Positions 23,831 through 33,605 of a stretch of DNA of 39,513 nucleotides are shown here, piece after piece. The first letter of the stretch is position 1. Every line of letters starts with the position of its first letter. The position numbers and the translations under genes are program-made. The stretch comes from Protoeuglena noctilucae (taxonomy: Eukaryota; Chlorophyta; Pedinophyceae; Marsupiomonadales; Marsupiomonadaceae). The notes beneath the pieces are model-generated. The model was not told the origin of the DNA. It made no database searches and saw nothing but the letters and a program-made list of their open reading frames with translations. The DNA lies in the NCBI GenBank assembly GCA_958009085.1, contig OY253679.1:818334-857846 (forward strand), given 5' to 3'.

Positions 23831-26800
23831 TCATGGGTGGTTCACGTGCGGCGCGTGCCCGGCATGCGGCGAGGGTCCCTGCTTGACGTCCACCGGCCGC
23901 CGCATCCCCCCCTGGCCCTGCGCAGGCACGTTCGCGTACACGGGGGCAGACCGGTGGGCCAGGCGGTCCCCATTGGCGGCCTCATGGGCCTCCGAGCCCG
24001 CCACAGACTCGCCGCCGCTGCCGTCCGCGGACGTCACGTGCACGTGCGCCGGGAGCGGGTGCGGCGGGTGCGGGTGCGCGTGCGGGTGCGGGGCGCCCTG
24101 GTCTGAAGCTGCGACTGGCCCCGCCGCGGCGCCGTCCCGCGACGGTATCGGCCCGCTGGCGGGTCCGTGGGGCGGGGCGGTGGCGGCGGCGGCTGCTGCG
24201 GCGGCGACGGCCTGGGGCGCGAGGGGCAGCTGGGCGGCGGCCGAGGGGTTGGCGGGGTTGGCCATGACGAGGTTGTGGGGCAGCGACGAGGCGGGGGCCA
24301 GGAGCGGGGGGCTCGCGGGCCGGGAGGACTCCTGCGAGACGAACCCGGCCGTGGACTGGGGCGCCTTGCCGCCCGCGTGGGCCGGGTGCATGGGCCGCAT
24401 GAGGTGCCCCGTGCGCGCCATCTCCAGCACCTGCTGCATCACGTGCTGCAGGGAGCGCTGCGGGAGGGAGCGGGCGCGTCGTGGTCATAGCACGGCCTTG
24501 TCAGCTCGTCTCTCGCCCCGCAGTCCGCACCCATCCACCCCAGGCGTCTCTCACCTGCAGCCCCGCCACCTGCAGGGCCATGTCCTCCAGCACCGGGAAC
24601 AGCCTCTCCGCGGCCTCCGCGACGCCGCTCGCGTACGCCCCGGCCACCGCGGCGCCCCCCGCGCCCCGCCCCCCCGCCGCCGACGCCACCAACGGGCTCG
24701 GCCCCGGCTGCCCCTGCGTACCCCCCGACACCTCCGGCTGGCTCACTCCGGACGCCTGCCGCAGCGCCGCCGACGGTAACGCCGCACCCCGGCTCATCTC
24801 CGCCACCGAGTAGGACCGCACCATGCCCACGTCCGACGGGGGACCGCCCTGCACCGACCGAGCCTGTGGGGGGACGACGAAGTGGCGGAGCTCGTAACGC
24901 TTCCCTCGCCCCTCGCCCCTCACCCCCTCCCCCCGCCCCCATCGCCCGCACCTGCCTCCCGTCCCCCTCGTCCTGCACCACCGCGAACCGCTTCCGCTCC
25001 TTCTTCCGGCGGTCGGCCTCCCTCGCGCCCCGGGGAGGCGTCCCCATGGCGTCGCCGTCCAGCGAGGGAGGCGCCTGCGCGGGGGGTGTCTGAGCCAGGG
25101 GCGGCCTGCCCGTCCCCGTGGGGTGTGCTGGGGGCAGCGGGGCGGCCAGGGGGGCGGGGCCCTGGAGCGGCACGGGCGCGGGGGCCGGGGCGGTGGTGGG
25201 CGTGACGGGCGCGGAGGCCGTGTGCGTGGGGGTCGGGGTGGGCGCGGCGGACGAGGCGGACGAAGCCGTGGAGGGCGGCTGCTGCGACGTCATGTGGCTC
25301 AGGCGCGAGAGGGGGTGGCCGTCGCTGGGGCGGTGCGCCGGGGGCGGCGCCTGGGCCTGTGCTTGAGGCTGGGGCTGGGGCTGCGGGGGTGGCAAGAAGG
25401 GAGGGGAGAGTGAGGATGGTGGGAACCAGGTCATGGCGAGAACGACTGGCAATCAATGCAACTCAGTGGCTCAGCAACTGGGCAGCAGTAGCGCACTGTG
25501 AGTGCGCCGCCCTCGCCTGCTGCGGGGCTCCCGCGGGCGTGGGGGGTGCGGGATGAGAGGGTGGGAAGGGTGCACCTGCCGGGGGGGCGGCGGGGAAGGA
25601 CGGGGTGGGGAGGGAGCTCGGGGTGGGGAGGGCGTCTTGGGAGGTCGCCTCCGAGTCGAGGACCACGAAACGACCCAGGCGCTGCGAGGGAGGGGCGGGG
25701 CGGGGCTGCTCGCTTTGGGAAGGGAGCAAGCGGCGGGCGCGCGTCACATTGAGCGTGGGGGGCAACCAGCGCTGCACGGTCCAATGCGAGCGACTGGACC
25801 CAGCGGTTGTCAAGCCATCAAGCGCGCAGGTGTCAGTAAACCCCTCTCGCGCCCCTCGCCTTGGTGCGTGTGCTGGGCGCCGTAGGTGTCGGGGGGCCGT
25901 GGTCGCCCTCGCCCTCCGCGGCTGGGAGGGGACACTGCGGGGATGGAGCGAGGTTTTCGGTGAGACGCGGTGGGTGGCGAATGATTGATAAGGACAGTCA
26001 CTGGGACACGGACGGGTCGGGTCTCGGACCACCACCACCACCCCCCACCCACCACCCATGCCCTCACCGGCTTGCCCCCCTCCAGCCCCCCCGCGATGCT
26101 CGCCCGCCGCGACCCCGCCTCAGACCGAGGGGGCGTCTCCCCCACGGGCGTGCTGCCCTCGGGGGTGGCGCGGCCGGGCGTGGTGGCGCCCTCCTCGGGG
26201 GCCCACGCGCGGACTGGGGCCGACCCCACCACCTGCCCCTGCGCCTGGGGCGGACCGGCGCCGGCGCCGGCATTTGCACCGGCACTCGGGCCCGGAGGCG
26301 ACGCCCCGCTCGCGTTGGGCACCGTCAGCGCCGTCAGCCCCGCGCGGTGGCTGGCCACGCGCCCCGCGGCCGCGTTGGCCGCCGCGCTCTCCGACACCAC
26401 CGGCACGCCGCTGGGGATGCTCGGGAGCGTCCCCATGGACTCGGGCATCCCCACCGACGCCGGGACCGTCGCCGATCCCCCCAGCGACTCCTCCAGCCAT
26501 GTGGGGTGAACTGGCCCCACGCCCACGCCCACCCCCGCGCCTGCAGCCGCCAGCGCCGCCGGCCGCGCCTCGTCGTGGCTCACCGACCGCAGGTGCGGGG
26601 CCGCCGGGGGCAGCGGCGGGCGCTCCGTCACCGGCCCCGCCCTCACCGCCCTCCCCGGCGGGTCCACCTGTAACGACGCCCGCGCCAGCCCCGGTCCCCC
26701 GGGCACTCCCTCCGGCGCGTGCATGGCCGCCAACAGCGGCTGCGTCACCGCGCGGCTCATCTCCCGGCCCCTCTCCGCCCCCAGCTGCTCGCTCTTCTCC

Positions 26801-28961
26801 CGCACCAGCGCCGTCCCTGTGCTGGGTGCCTCCAGCCCCGCCCGCGTCCCCGTGTCGCTCGCCGCGTGGCCCAGCTTGGGGCCCGGGGAGGGGGTCGCGC
26901 GGGACGGCTCTTGGGGGAAGTCGTTGAACTGAGGCGGCGACAAAGAGAGAGGGGGTTGTTTACCAGGGACGACCTCACTTGTGGGTGCCTCCACCCTACG
27001 CCTGCCACCCTCCCCACATGCACGGGCACCGCGTCTCAGACCCCCGCCGCCCCCGCCACTGCCCCAATGCTAACACCACCCGCCCCTCACCCCGTCCTCC
27101 CCGATGGCCTCCATCTTGGCCGCCTCCGCCTTGATCCCCGACAAGTCGAAGTCCCACCCCGACACCCCCCGCTTAACCTGCGTCTGCCGGCTGCTCTCCA
27201 CCACCGCGGCGGGGGCCACGGAACGGCCCTGCACCTTGGACTTCTGATCCCTGGGGTGGTGCATAAGGGTGGGTTAAGCAGATGGGTGGCACAGGTGAAG
27301 CTATCACTATACGACGCGCCCTGCTAGGTGCACCAAGCACTGCTGCGAGTGATGTCTCAGCAAAGCTCTAGGAGCAATCCATCGCCCCTTGGCGCGCACG
27401 CGGCCCCTCACTGCACGCGCTTCCACAGCGGGTCGACGTGAGCGAAGAGGGCCTTGACGACCCCCCGTGCGTCCGGGGCTGCCTTGAAGAACCGGTGCTC
27501 CAGGAGCTGCTTGGCGGTGGGGCGCTCGGCGGGGTCCTTGTGCAGGCACTGGGGAGGGGGACGCGGGGGCGCAGGGCGAGGGTGAGAGTGCATGCGCAGG
27601 TGACATGCGCAGGTGACAGTGCGCGTGGGTGTAACCCTCGAATCCCTCGCTCGCCTGTGCCACCACGTCCTTGAACCCCTTGCTGAAGCTCTTCTTGGTG
27701 TCCCCGTCGTCCCCCGACTCCAAGTTGGGCGGCTCGTCGCGGATGATGCGCATGAAGACGTGCATGGGGGCCAGCTGCGGGTCGGGAGAGACTGACGGGT
27801 GTCGACGGCGAAGAGAGCTCTCTGTCTGCCAGTCACGACACACATCTTGCCCTGCTTTACATCTGCGCTGACCAATTACCACGCCCTGAGTGACCCGGTT
27901 ACGCCCATGCCCACCCCTCGCCTTGGAGAAGGGCGCGTGCCCGTGCGCCATCTCGAACAGCGTGATGCCGACCGACCAGATGTCCGCGGCCGACTTGTAG
28001 GCCACCGAGGCCCCCTGCTCCGCCAGCAGCACCTCCGGGGCCATCCAGCACGGCGTCCCGCACATGGTCTGCCGGCCGCCCAGGTCGTGGCCCCAGGACC
28101 CCCGGCGCTCGAGGGTGGCCACCACGCCAAAGTCCGCCAGCTTGACGGCGCCCGTGTCGGCGTCGAGGAGGATGTTGCCCGCCTTGATGTCGCGGTGGAT
28201 GAGGTTGTTGCGGTGCATGTACTCGAGGCCCTTGAGCACCTCCCGCATGATGGCCGCAATCTGAGGCCACGAGGCGGGGACACCCGGGTCGCCCTGGCCG
28301 CGCCAATCACCGTGTCAGGATCCGATCGCACGTGTAACACGATGCAGCGGACAAAGCCGGCCCTCTCCCTCTCCCTCTCCCTCCCATCCTGCCCTGCCGC
28401 CGCTCACCGAGCGCTCGTCCAGCCCCTTCTCGTGGGCAGGGACCTTCATCAAGTGCAGCACGGAGCCCCCGGACACGAAGGGCTCGATCATCCAGAGGTC
28501 CTTCTCGTGCACGAAGGAGGTGTGGAGCGTGAGGATGTTGTCGTGCTGGGCGTTGCGCATGGCCTGGGCCTCCTTGACGATCTCGTCCAGCTTCATCGGG
28601 GCGTTCTCGAGGTCAATCTTCTTGACCGCGACCGTGCGGCCGTTGGTGCGGCATCGCGCGCGGAACACTGGGAGGGAGGGGAGGCCTCGAGGGGTGCGGC
28701 CCGCAGCGGCGCCGGGGAGCGGGATATTTGCAGGAGCGACATCCCGACGATCGGAAATGCACGCGAGACGCACCGCGGCGCATCGCGGCGGCGCGGCCGC
28801 GTCTCACCCGTGGCGCTGAAGCCGTGCCCGCACTCCTCGAGGACGTCGTAGCCGTCCGCCGTCGTGGGCCACTCGACGTCCTCGTCGTCCTCTGTCGTCT
28901 CCACCATCGCGCGCCGGGACCCGTGGCGCACGAGGTCGAGGATGCTGTGCGACTGCTTCAT
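23831..28961 (-). CDS. STE20/SPS1-type kinase, FRAY/OSR1-like, with long tail
   Basis: Predicted Ser/Thr kinase of the germinal-centre (OSR1/SPAK/Fray) branch. Exons, right to left: 28961-28808, 28667-28408, 28260-27922, 27774-27655, 27548-27412, 27250-27091, 26928-26068, 25771-25517, 25380-24952, 24863-24555, 24457-23831 (1216 aa; all phases close). Kinase marks: Gly loop CGHGFSATVFRA, VAVKK (Lys about 67), HRDIKAGN (about 160-167), DFG (about 181-183), GTPCWMAPE (about 206-214), and DPAERPTAKQLLEHRFFK closing the fold near 325. The long tail keeps marks seen in plant FRAY-like kinases: SGWDFDL (about 367-373), LGRFVVLDSE (about 709), a second RFAVVQDE (about 893) and RLFPVLEDM. The rest is Ala/Pro/Ser/Gly-rich. 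Introns 3, 4 and 8 are GC-AG. The junction before exon 8 is the least certain. It shares a divergent 884-bp region with TyrRS. Confidence 0.9.
28361..28385. repeat. CCCTCT hexanucleotide microsatellite
   Basis: Four CCCTCT-like units in kinase intron 2 (28407-28261), on the plus strand. Purine-rich on the transcribed sense. Simple repeat; no function proposed. Confidence 0.8.
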
Positions 28962-29845
28962 CGCGGCGGCACCCTGGAAGCGGCCCTGCAGGCCCAGCGC
29001 GCGCGCGGGATCGGCGAGCCGGCGGGACGCAGAGTCGACACAGCGCGCTTCCGAGACAAGAGTGCACGGCGGAGCGAGACAGGGGCGCCGGCGCCGGAGC
29101 GCCTGATCAGCACTCGAGGCCGCAAAGCCCCGCGAGGGATCTCGTCTGGGGCACGGCGTGGCGGAGGCGCATCCTCCATCCGTTACCAGCCGCCCCTTGA
29201 GGACGAGAATGTGCTTCCGAGGACCCCGCCCTATCCGGACCCGGGAGCCCGCTCACCTACGGCCCGCGCTACGTCCCGAGCGCAGCGAGTACTCGGCGGC
29301 CCGCAAAGCGCCTCTGCGCCCTGGCCTGCGCACGCCCGCTGGAGCAGAACACAAGGGATCGGGAGACCAGGTCGCGGGCGGCCTGTCGCACCCGCGGAGC
29401 GCAGAATGCGCGGGGCAGCGGGCCCCGGGCGAGGGCCGTTGACCTGCGAGACGAGCGCCTGTCCACAATGTTTTATTTCTTCCGTGAGAGCGACCGGCGC
29501 CCCAGTCATCGAGCGCGCCCGGGCGCGGCACGCGGGCACTGGCGAAACTTGACCTACCGATTTCAGGCCTGATGCGCCAAGCAGATATCGCGACCCGTTC
29601 CCTCTCCTCTCTGTTGTCGCCGGCCCGGACTCAGAGCTCCCTAGCCCCCCTCATCGCCGCAATCCACTCCTTCGCACGCTCGTCGGGAGAATTGTGTTCC
29701 AGCGCCTTGCTCGCCGCGACCTGCGCGCTCCGGGATCGCCGGTCGCCCTCTGCTTTCCTCTCCCGACCCAGCCCAGGCGCGCGCCCTGGTCGCCGGCGCT
29801 AGGAGCCGAGGCACATTATCCGCCGCGCCAGCCCTGGGCCACCCG
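28962..29845. other. Divergent intergenic region kinase / TyrRS
   Basis: The longest non-repeat spacer in the gene block (884 bp). It must contain the promoters and leaders of both genes. Scattered open frames on both strands are GC-rich by-products with no recognisable product. I see no RNA gene, repeat or clear promoter box. Confidence 0.5.
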
Positions 29846-32039
29846 ATGCGGGTCGTGACGCGCGTGCTGAGCGCGGCGCCCGCGGCGTGCGGAAGGGCCG
29901 TGGCCTCCGCCCCGCGCGATCCCCTGGCCCGCCTGGCGGCAGGCAGGGCCCCGGTGGCAAGCGCCGCGCCGTGTCCCAGCGCCCGGCGCGGCCCCGCGGC
30001 CGCCCGCGCCCGGACCTCCGTCGCTCGTGAGGAGATGCGTGCGGACGAGGCGTCCACGTCGAGCCCGGCCGCGTGGTGGCGGGGCCGCAACGTGGTCGAC
30101 GTCCTTCGCGAGCGTGGCCTCGTCAACCAGGCGAGCAGCGTCTTGCTCGTCCCTCCCGGGCCAGCGTGCCCCGCCCATCCCCGCCCGTGCCAGCCACCAT
30201 CCCTCGCATCCTCAGGTCACGGCGGAGGACGACCTCCGCGCCGCCGCGTCCTCCCGCCGCCTCCGCGCCTACTGCGGCTTCGACCCCACGGCCGACTCCC
30301 TGCACCTGGGCAACCTCCTCGGCATCATCGTGCTCTCCTGGTTCCAGCGGTGCGGCCACGAGCCCGTCGCGCTCGTGGGCGGCGCCACGGCGCGCGTGGG
30401 GGACCCCTCCGGACGCAGCACCGAGCGCCCGGTGCTGACGGAGGAGCAGGCGAGTGGTATGATGGGGGCCATGTCATGGGCGGGGGTTGATTGGTGAATG
30501 CAGACTGCGACACTTCTTGTCCTCATCATTCCCCTTAAGGTGCTTGCTACCGTGCCTGTGCACCCCTCGTCTGCGACCACCACCCCAACCGACCCCTCTC
30601 GTCTGTCTCAGGTCGAGGCGAACACGCGTGGCATCCGGGAAGTCCTCACGCGCATCCTGGGTCGCACCACCCCCGGCGCCGCCGCCGCCCCGTGCACCGT
30701 GATGAACAACCTGGAGTGGTTTGGTCCCATGGGATTCCTCGAGTTCCTCAGAGACGTCGGCAAGTTCGCACGCGTGGGCACCATGCTGGCCAAGGACTCG
30801 GTGCGCACGAGGCTTGAGGCGAGTGGGGCGGGGATGTCGGCATGCGGGACTGTGTCAGGGCATGTGGGGGCCGCGTCACGCGTGCGACAGTCCACCGCGT
30901 CTGCCCGCAGTCGGAGGCCGGCATCTCCTTCACGGAGTTCACCTACCAGCTCCTCCAGGGCTACGACTTCGTCAAGCTGCACCGGGACCACGGGGTGGAC
31001 GTGCAGGTGGGGGGGTCGGACCAGTGGGGCAACATCACGGCGGGCACGGAGCTCCTGCGGAAGATGTCAGGGGACGGGGCGGAGGCAAACGCTGGGGCTG
31101 ACGGCGAGGGCGCGGCCCCGTCCGTCTTCGGCCTCACCTTCCCGCTCCTGCTGGACGCGAGCGGCAACAAGTTCGGCAAGTCCACGGGGGGCGCCATCTG
31201 GCTGTCCCCCGACAAGCTCTCGCCCTACCAGTTCTACCAGTACCTCTTCAAGACTGAGGACGCGGACGTCGTCAAGGCGAGGGGCTGGCCGGCTGGGTGG
31301 GCAACGGATTGTGACGCACTTGTGCACCGTGCTTCGAGCCCAATCTGGCCCGCCCCAAATGGGTGACATCCTCACAGCGCCCGTCTCCACCGCAGTTCCT
31401 GCGCATGCTGACCTTCCTGCCCATGGAGGAAATCGACGCCCTGGAGGCATCCATGGGCGCCCCGGACTATGCCCCCAACACGGCGCAGCGGCGGTTGGCC
31501 GAGGAGGTCACGCGGGTGCGTGGGACGCCGGCCGCGGTGGGGTGCTGGCTGGGCACGGTCGGTGCCCACATCGGAAAGAACGTCCCCTCGGACCCTTGCA
31601 GTTTGTGCATGGGGAGGAGGGCCTGGAGCAGGCCGTGCGCGCGACGGAGGCGATGCGGCCGGGGCAGGACACGCGGCTGGACGCCGCGGCGCTCGAGGCC
31701 ATCGCGAGGGACGTGCCCTCGACCTCGCTCCCCCGGGACCAGGTGGTGGGGCGCCCGGTGGTGGACGTGGTCGTGGCGGCGGGGCTGCAGCCGAGCAAGG
31801 GGGCGGTGCGGCGCCTCGTGCAGAACGGCGGGCTGCGGTGAGGCTTAGGGGGAAGGTGCGCTGGCGCAGTGGTCGGGGTCTCAGTGGCGAAGTGGGTGGG
31901 CTCGGTCTGCCCATGCAGGGTCAACAACCAGCAGGTGCAGGAGGCCGACGCGGTCCTGCAGGAGGCGGACGTGATCGAGGGGCGGCTGGTTTTGCTGGCG
32001 GCGGGGAAGAAGAACAAGCTGCTCTTGCGCGTGGATTGA
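29846..32039 (+). CDS. Tyrosyl-tRNA synthetase, organellar (bacterial type)
   Basis: Class I synthetase that charges tRNA-Tyr in mitochondria and/or plastids. Exons: 29846-30130, 30216-30449, 30612-30818, 30911-31276, 31396-31515, 31602-31837, 31919-32039 (522 aa; all phases close). The first 75 or so residues are rich in Ala, Arg and Ser with almost no acids, typical of an organelle presequence. Then come [16 protein letters not shown] (HIGH-class motif HLGN, about 125-128), [31 protein letters not shown] (about 274-287), KFGKST (KMSKS-class, about 329-334) and a C-terminal S4 RNA-binding domain (about 455-520). The order and motifs match E. coli TyrS end to end. The [19 protein letters not shown] block is plant-like. 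The first four introns all begin with GC (30131, 30450, 30819, 31277); the last two are GT. RbcX-like follows 149 bp downstream. Confidence 0.95.
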
Positions 32040-32188
32040 GGATACGACCTGACGCGTGCCAGCGGGGCTTTCCCGGCCCGCTTCTTGAATCCTCATCAGC
32101 GATGAGCATGGTTTCGCGATCCATTCCTACCCTTCCGGACCATACCTCCGCGAATCCTCAGTGCCAAATTTCTCTGCCGGCGGCGTGT

Positions 32189-33030
32189 ATGGATATGGCG
32201 GGCTGGGTGAAGCTAAACCCTCAAGTCTGTGGCGGCCCTACGCTTCGCCGATCCCCGCGGCCGAGGACGTGCGCTGTATGCCATCGCCTGGAGCCACGCG
32301 GGACGGCGCGTGCGCTGCGATGCAGGGCGAGAGAAGAGGAGCTGCATGGAGACACTGTCTATCGGATGGAGACAAGGCGCCTGGCGCGCATGCTGCTGTT
32401 ACGACAGTCTCTGAAGAACCTACTGCAGGTGAGCATCGGCGCCGTAGGGGCGAGACTGCCCTGTGGCTTCGGCGCAAGCGGGGCAGGCACCTCCCGCTGG
32501 TCCGTGCACTGCGCCGATCCTCGTTTTCTCTTGTCTGCATTGCAGTTCTTGCAAGAGACTAATGGGGAGATGCACATGAGGCTGCACAACTACATCGCCG
32601 ACCATCCGGTGGTGATGTCTGATGGCTCGGCCACGGCGGACCAGTGGATCGCGGAGCTGGCAGCTCAGCCCCTCACCAGGTTGAAGAACCCAGGGCGCGC
32701 GAGCTTCGTGTCGGCGGCGGCCATGGAGGCTGCGCTTGGCGAGCGGGAGGTTAGCCCCCGGTGAGCGAGGCGTGTTGCATGTGTTCGCATGGGTGGCATC
32801 GCTGTGAGCGGCTCGGCCGGCTTTACACACCGAGGCTGTGAACACGCAGGGAGGTTGCCGAGCGGCTCATGCTGGTGATGCAGCGCACCAGCGAGGAGAT
32901 GAGTTCGGACATCCTCAGCTTCTACAAAGAATCGAAAGCCCAGGTTATGCGGGAGGCCCTGATGAGAACAGTGAAACTGGACGACGACGACGAGGGTGAT
33001 GAGCAGGAGGAGACCGGGAGCCAGGAATAG
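32189..33030 (+). CDS. RbcX-like Rubisco assembly chaperone
   Basis: Probable plastid chaperone that stabilises Rubisco large-subunit dimers. Exons 32189-32428, 32546-32760, 32850-33030 give 211 aa; both introns are GT-AG and phases close. The first 60 or so residues (many Arg, few acids) could be a plastid transit peptide. Then helices like those of RbcX: LLLRQSLKNLLQFLQETNGE followed by MHMRLHNYIADHP (compare family patterns of the type QL..TNPPLYxWLHNFVA), then VAERLMLVMQRTSEEM, and a C-terminal QVMREALMRTVKLDDDDE tail (plant RbcX has LMRDYVLETS there). An Ala-rich insert of about 30 residues precedes the fourth helix. Similarity is recognisable but not strong, so another plastid helical protein is possible. 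Confidence 0.6.
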
Positions 33031-33605
33031 GGAGTGTCATGAGGGGCAGGGGCACGGCGTCTCGGCGAGCAAGCGGGGGGCGTGGGACGGTAGCATGGGG
33101 CATGACGAGTGGAGGGGACGTGAGTCACTGCCCGCGACTCCAATGGAGGGGCAGGCAAGCACGGAGCACGCGTCAGGGCCGGGCGGCTACACCCGCGGAG
33201 CGCAGGTCGGGGAGCGGAGCGGGTGGGTGCATCGGGCACTCGCGCTGAGCCTGGGGCAGGTCGCGTTGGGGTGGGGGGCCCGGCGGCGGGGGAGCTGGGG
33301 GGGGTCTGCCACCCACCTCTCGTTGCAGGGAGGGCAGAGGGGCGCCGGGGAGCGGGCGGGGCGGGGCCGGAGCATGTTTTCAGTGGTAGGCAGGCGGCGG
33401 GGAAGGGCTCGCGGGGCCGGGCGCGGCGCGGCAGGGTTCCGGCCTGGCAGGGCATAGGGTGTCGCATTGCGGCGCCCAGCGTCGTGCTCTTGGAAGTGTC
33501 AGGGAGTGGCCAGCGGCTTCCATATAGGGACAGGAGGGAACATGCACAAGGGTCAGGGCGTCAGCCACTGACGCTGTGTCCACTGTGTCGTGTCGTGGTG
33601 CATTC
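33031..33605. other. Intergenic RbcX-like / WDR33, occupied mainly by a repeat
   Basis: 575 bp between two plus-strand genes. More than half is the dispersed repeat at 33178-33513; the remaining 5' and 3' parts must supply the RbcX 3' end and the WDR33 promoter. No other gene seen. Confidence 0.5.
33178..33513. repeat. Dispersed repeat, internal inverted copy
   Basis: Reverse complement of 1161-1500, nearly identical across about 336 bp. The right edge is sharp: homology stops after GTGGCCAG at 33513. On the left edge a short GCACGCGTCAGGGCCGGG matches sequence that lies about 130 bp further into the left copy (near 1620-1640), so this copy carries an internal deletion relative to both arms. 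No flanking target-site duplication was recognised. Confidence 0.85.

Noticed and set aside
28962-29845. Possible extra gene between the kinase and TyrRS
   Set aside because: Several open frames exist on both strands but none has a recognisable domain or consistent splice sites.
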